Positions 7,156 to 9,239 of a stretch of 9,239 nucleotides of DNA are shown here, piece after piece (positions within the stretch are counted from its first letter, which is position 1; the number at the start of each line of letters is the position of its first letter). The notes beneath the pieces were generated by a model. The model was not told where the DNA came from. It searched no databases and was given only the letters and a program-made list of their open reading frames with translations. Made by a program: the position numbers and the translations under genes. The stretch spans positions 1 to 9,239 of the forward strand of contig JAEUMC010000413.1 in assembly GCA_016793415.1 (NCBI GenBank). The letters run 5' to 3'. The DNA comes from Devosia sp. (lineage in GTDB: Bacteria > Pseudomonadota > Alphaproteobacteria > Rhizobiales > Devosiaceae).

Positions 7156-7785
7156 ATGCGCGGCGTAACGGTGATCGACCACCCGATGGTGCAGCACAAG
7201 CTCACCATCATGCGCGACAAGGACACCTCGATCGCCGGCTTCCGACGCCTGTTGCGCGAGATCGCGCACCTGATGTGCTACGAGGTGACGCGCGATCTCG
7301 AGCTCGAGATGATCGAGATCGAGACGCCGATGACCAGGATGGATGCGCCCACCATCAAGGGCAAGAAACTGGTCTTCGCCTCGATCCTGCGGGCCGGCAA
7401 CGGCCTGCTCGATGGCATGCTCGATCTCGTGCCCGCCGCGCGCGTCGCCCATATCGGCATCTATCGCGACCACGAGACGCTGCAGCCGGTCGAGTACTAC
7501 TTCAAGGCGCCGTCAGAGCTCGACAATCGCCTGATCATCGTCGTCGACCCAATGCTGGCGACGGCCAATTCCTCGATTGCTGCGGTGGACAAGCTCAAGG
7601 AGCGCGGCGCCAACAATATCCGCTTCCTCTGCCTGCTCGCCGCGCCTGAAGGCATCGAGAAGTTTTCGACCGCCCATCCCGACGTCGCCATCTTCACCGC
7701 CGCCATCGACAGCCATCTCAACGAGAAGGGCTACATCATCCCCGGTCTCGGCGACGCCGGCGATCGCATGTACGGGACCAAGTGA
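7156..7785 (+). CDS. upp: Uracil phosphoribosyltransferase
   Basis: A 209-residue protein, the length of E. coli Upp (208). It joins uracil and PRPP to form UMP and diphosphate in the pyrimidine salvage pathway. The family start [17 protein letters not shown] (4-20), the [18 protein letters not shown] segment (72-89), the PRPP-binding loop [10 protein letters not shown] (131-140) and the uracil-binding end [17 protein letters not shown] (193-209) are all present. The loop reads ANS where the commonest form is GGS; I believe this is a known alphaproteobacterial variant. The start is the ATG at 7156, with GAGG 5 bases upstream; the frame extends upstream to 6976 only within deoB. It follows deoB by 14 bp and closes the operon, fitting reuse of the uracil released by DeoA. 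Confidence 0.96.
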   Translation: MRGVTVIDHPMVQHKLTIMRDKDTSIAGFRRLLREIAHLMCYEVTRDLELEMIEIETPMTRMDAPTIKGKKLVFASILRAGNGLLDGMLDLVPAARVAHIGIYRDHETLQPVEYYFKAPSELDNRLIIVVDPMLATANSSIAAVDKLKERGANNIRFLCLLAAPEGIEKFSTAHPDVAIFTAAIDSHLNEKGYIIPGLGDAGDRMYGTK

Positions 7786-7791
7786 GCCAGT

Positions 7792-7865
7792 AGCGAATAG
7801 CGAATAGAAGAAGGGGTTGCCGGGCTCATGGTCCGGGCAACCCCTTTCGCTACTCGCTACTCGCT
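7792..7865. terminator. Long imperfect hairpin between convergent upp and HAD genes, likely bidirectional terminator
   Basis: Positions 7792-7821 and 7836-7865 form an in-register inverted repeat: 25 of 30 positions pair. The inner core, AAGGGGTTGCC (7811-7821) with GGCAACCCCTT (7836-7846), is a perfect 11-bp stem. The outer arms hold tandem heptamers: TAGCGAA twice at 7791-7804, and CGCTACT twice at 7848-7861 (TAGCGAG-type on the other strand). Two of the five mismatches are A opposite C on the + strand but become U-G wobbles in the - strand RNA, so the - transcript folds better. The core is followed by TTT on the + strand and by TTCTTCT on the - strand, as a two-way terminator would be. The repeat reaches the TAA of the HAD gene. 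Confidence 0.75.
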
Positions 7866-8482
7866 TACTTCTTCAGCGGCAACCCAAGCCCGATCAGCTC
7901 CTTGCGGAGCGACTTGGGGTCGGTGAAGTGGATGGCGTGCATGCCGAACTTGCGGGCCGAGATCACGTTCGGCTCGCTGTCGTCGATGAACACGCAGCTC
8001 TCCGGCGCGAGGCCATAGCGCTCGCAGAACACCCGGTAGAGCCGCGGATCGGGCTTCACCAGGCCTTCGAGGCCGGACACCACGACGCCGTCGAACTTCT
8101 CGAGGAACGGCCATTCGGGCAGGCAGCTCACCCACTTTTCCCACGAGAAGTTGGTGATGGCGAAGGTCGGAATATCCTCGGCGATCAGCTCGTTGTGAAT
8201 ATCGATCGTGCCGGTGATGAACTCCCCGACGGTCTCCTTCCACCTCAGATCGAAGGCCTGGATCTCGCGCCAGTAGCGCGGATAGCGGGTGATCAGCTTG
8301 GCCACGCCTTCGGCAAAGATGTCGCCGGCGTCGAACTCGAGGTTCCAGTCCTTGGTGCAGATATTGTCCCAGAACCACTGCGCCTCCTCTTCGGTCGGAA
8401 AGAGCTTGCGGAACAGGTATAGCGGGTTCCAGTCGACGAACACGCCGCCGAGGTCGAAGACTGGGATGAGGGTATCTTGCAT
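7865..8482 (-). CDS. HAD-superfamily (subfamily IA) hydrolase
   Basis: A 205-residue protein with all HAD motifs in order. Motif I FDLGGVFVDW (9-18) holds the nucleophile D10, motif II is ITNFS (T110), motif III is K143 in GLVKPDP, and motif IV is VFIDDSEPNVISA (D167, D168). The cap is inserted after motif I (about 20-90), as in type IA enzymes with an alpha-helical cap. The residue two after the nucleophile is Gly rather than the usual Asp acid/base; this DLGGV/DLGNV form is common in a subgroup near YihX and haloacid-dehalogenase-like or epoxide-hydrolase N-terminal domains, so the protein may be a phosphatase, but the substrate cannot be read. The start at 8482 has GAGG upstream. The nearby C-terminus and the preceding spacer suggest its own transcript. 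Confidence 0.88.
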   Translation of the reverse strand: MQDTLIPVFDLGGVFVDWNPLYLFRKLFPTEEEAQWFWDNICTKDWNLEFDAGDIFAEGVAKLITRYPRYWREIQAFDLRWKETVGEFITGTIDIHNELIAEDIPTFAITNFSWEKWVSCLPEWPFLEKFDGVVVSGLEGLVKPDPRLYRVFCERYGLAPESCVFIDDSEPNVISARKFGMHAIHFTDPKSLRKELIGLGLPLKK

Positions 8483-8587
8483 CGGGTTGGCCTCGTGGAG
8501 CGCTTGGCTGAGTTTGCGGGCGTTCGGGGTCGGACGCGCGACAACTCAATGGCGTGGTGCGTTTCGACGTTTCTTTGAACGGTTGAA

Positions 8588-8603
8588 GCACTCCGCGGAG
8601 TGC
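8588..8603. repeat. Perfect 16-bp palindrome GCACTCCGCGGAGTGC
   Basis: The sequence is identical to its own reverse complement over 16 bases and lies midway in the 168-bp gap between the TadE-like gene and the HAD gene. As RNA it could fold as a 6-bp stem with a CGCG loop, followed on the - strand by TTCAACC, so it could end the TadE transcript. Equally it could be a dimer-protein binding site upstream of the HAD gene. Apart from this and a GGCATGCC palindrome nearby, I see no gene or promoter that I could defend in this gap. Confidence 0.5.
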
Positions 8604-8650
8604 GATGCGGGCTATGGCATGCCCGGCGAGCCTCGGCAAGCGGCTGCCGG

Positions 8651-9202
8651 TCAGTCCAGTTCGATCTCGCCCTTGAAGCGCGGCAGGAAGTACTCGGTGT
8701 GCTTCAGGGTGATCGTGTTCGGAATGATCAACCCGAAGATCGGCTCGTGCGGATAGGTGATCTCCGAGGCGACGAGCCAGCCGCTGCTGCCGCGCGCCAG
8801 CTCGTTGATCTTGGTGTCGGCGTCCAGCGGGTATTCGCTGTCGGCCTCGCGGGCTTCCGCGGTGCCGTGGGCCTGGCTCCACTTTACTGTCGCAACGCCG
8901 TCGGAGTTGATGCTGAGCAGCGACACCACCTGCACCAGCCCGCTGGTCGTATAGGGCCGCATGATGGTCTCGGCCGCCTCGAAATACTTGTCGAGCGTAG
9001 CACTGGAAATCTCGCCCTTCTCGCGCGACACCAGGTCCGCCATCGTGCTCGCGACCGTCGCGACCTTGTGGTCGGCCGAGTAGAGCGTCGCCGCTTCGAT
9101 CGTGCCGAGGTAAAGCGTGATGAGCAGCGGCAGGATCAAGGCAAATTCCACCGCGGCCACGGCGCGGATGTCGTCACGGAACTGCTTGAGCCGACGGATC
9201 AT
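8651..9202 (-). CDS. TadE/TadG-like pilus assembly (pseudopilin-like) protein
   Basis: A 183-residue protein starting MIRRLKQFRDDIRAVAAVEFALILPLL. The short basic leader, then a hydrophobic helix (residues 14-36) carrying VEFALILPLL, is the signature of TadE-like proteins, which are matured by a dedicated prepilin peptidase and act in Flp/Tad pilus biogenesis. In TadE/F the cleavage motif is usually G/XXXXE(F/Y); here the -1 residue is Ala14 and E19-F20 occupy the conserved positions. The remainder (40-183) is a periplasmic region with alternating strands, no Cys and no clear domain. The start at 9202 is preferred to an in-frame TTG at 9217 because it gives the correct short leader and overlaps ATGA with a likely upstream gene. 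No other tad genes are in the window except perhaps that upstream tail. Confidence 0.78.
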   Translation of the reverse strand: MIRRLKQFRDDIRAVAAVEFALILPLLITLYLGTIEAATLYSADHKVATVASTMADLVSREKGEISSATLDKYFEAAETIMRPYTTSGLVQVVSLLSINSDGVATVKWSQAHGTAEAREADSEYPLDADTKINELARGSSGWLVASEITYPHEPIFGLIIPNTITLKHTEYFLPRFKGEIELD

Positions 9203-9239
9203 GTACAACTCGCGCAAACGAACGGCTCGTTGCGGAACA
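9199..9239 (-). CDS. Possible 3' end of an upstream Tad-operon gene (12 codons in window)
   Basis: Reading from the right edge on the - strand, a frame ends FRNEPFVCASCT-stop, with its TGA (9199-9201) overlapping the ATG of the TadE-like gene by ATGA. The 4-bp overlap is a common sign of translationally coupled operon genes, and the tail resembles the C-termini of other TadE/TadG-like proteins. With only 12 codons visible it cannot be identified and could be non-coding. Confidence 0.4.
   Translation of the reverse strand, partial: FRNEPFVCASCT

Noticed and set aside
7791..7867. CRISPR-like array from the short tandem repeats
   Set aside because: Repeats are 7 bp, have no spacers and belong to the two arms of one hairpin; no cas genes are present.
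7857..8882. - strand open frame of 341 codons spanning the HAD gene, spacer and part of the TadE-like gene
   Set aside because: It is frame-shifted relative to both real genes, Arg/Gly-rich, and ignores the intergenic gap.

Overview
The window looks like a stretch of chromosome from a high-GC alphaproteobacterium, most likely of the Hyphomicrobiales (Rhizobiales; a Devosia-like genus is my guess from the style of the proteins, not a demonstrated assignment). Support comes from strong G/C bias at third codon positions, a uracil phosphoribosyltransferase whose PRPP loop reads ATANSS, a DeoA-DeoB-Upp salvage cluster and a Tad-type pilus gene. Nothing marks it as mobile: there is no transposase, integrase, tRNA, CRISPR array or sharp change in composition. 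Genes are tightly packed, and no gene-free stretch exceeds about 170 bp.

Layout. (1) 1-2733: an efflux module. A MarR-family regulator on the + strand is divergent from a - strand operon of a HlyD-type membrane fusion protein and a DUF2955/FUSC-like inner-membrane protein that runs off the left edge. The 115-bp divergent region carries overlapping perfect inverted repeats, the natural candidate for the MarR operator. (2) 2776-4593: a small regulatory cassette. A SRPBCC (START-like) protein and a VOC/glyoxalase-fold protein lie on the - strand, and an AraC-type regulator is divergent from the VOC gene with only 38 bp between start codons. A 10-bp-stem hairpin separates the VOC and SRPBCC genes. 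(3) 4640-7785: a nucleoside-salvage operon on the + strand, deoA (thymidine phosphorylase), deoB (phosphopentomutase) and upp (uracil phosphoribosyltransferase), with gaps of 3 and 14 bp. DeoA releases a pyrimidine base and deoxyribose-1-phosphate, DeoB isomerises the sugar phosphate to the 5-phosphate, and Upp recaptures uracil as UMP. (4) 7786-7867: a convergent gap almost wholly made of one long imperfect hairpin with short tandem repeats in its arms, likely a bidirectional terminator. (5) 7865-9239: on the - strand, a HAD-superfamily hydrolase, a 168-bp spacer with a perfect 16-bp palindrome, a TadE-like pseudopilin, and probably the last codons of another upstream gene overlapping it by 4 bp.

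I see no clearly new multi-gene system. The most interesting signals are non-coding: the nested operator-like repeats at 2187-2216, the 74-nt repeat-bearing hairpin at 7792-7865, and the perfect palindrome at 8588-8603. The protein functions are family-level readings made by eye; only deoA, deoB and upp are named with confidence.
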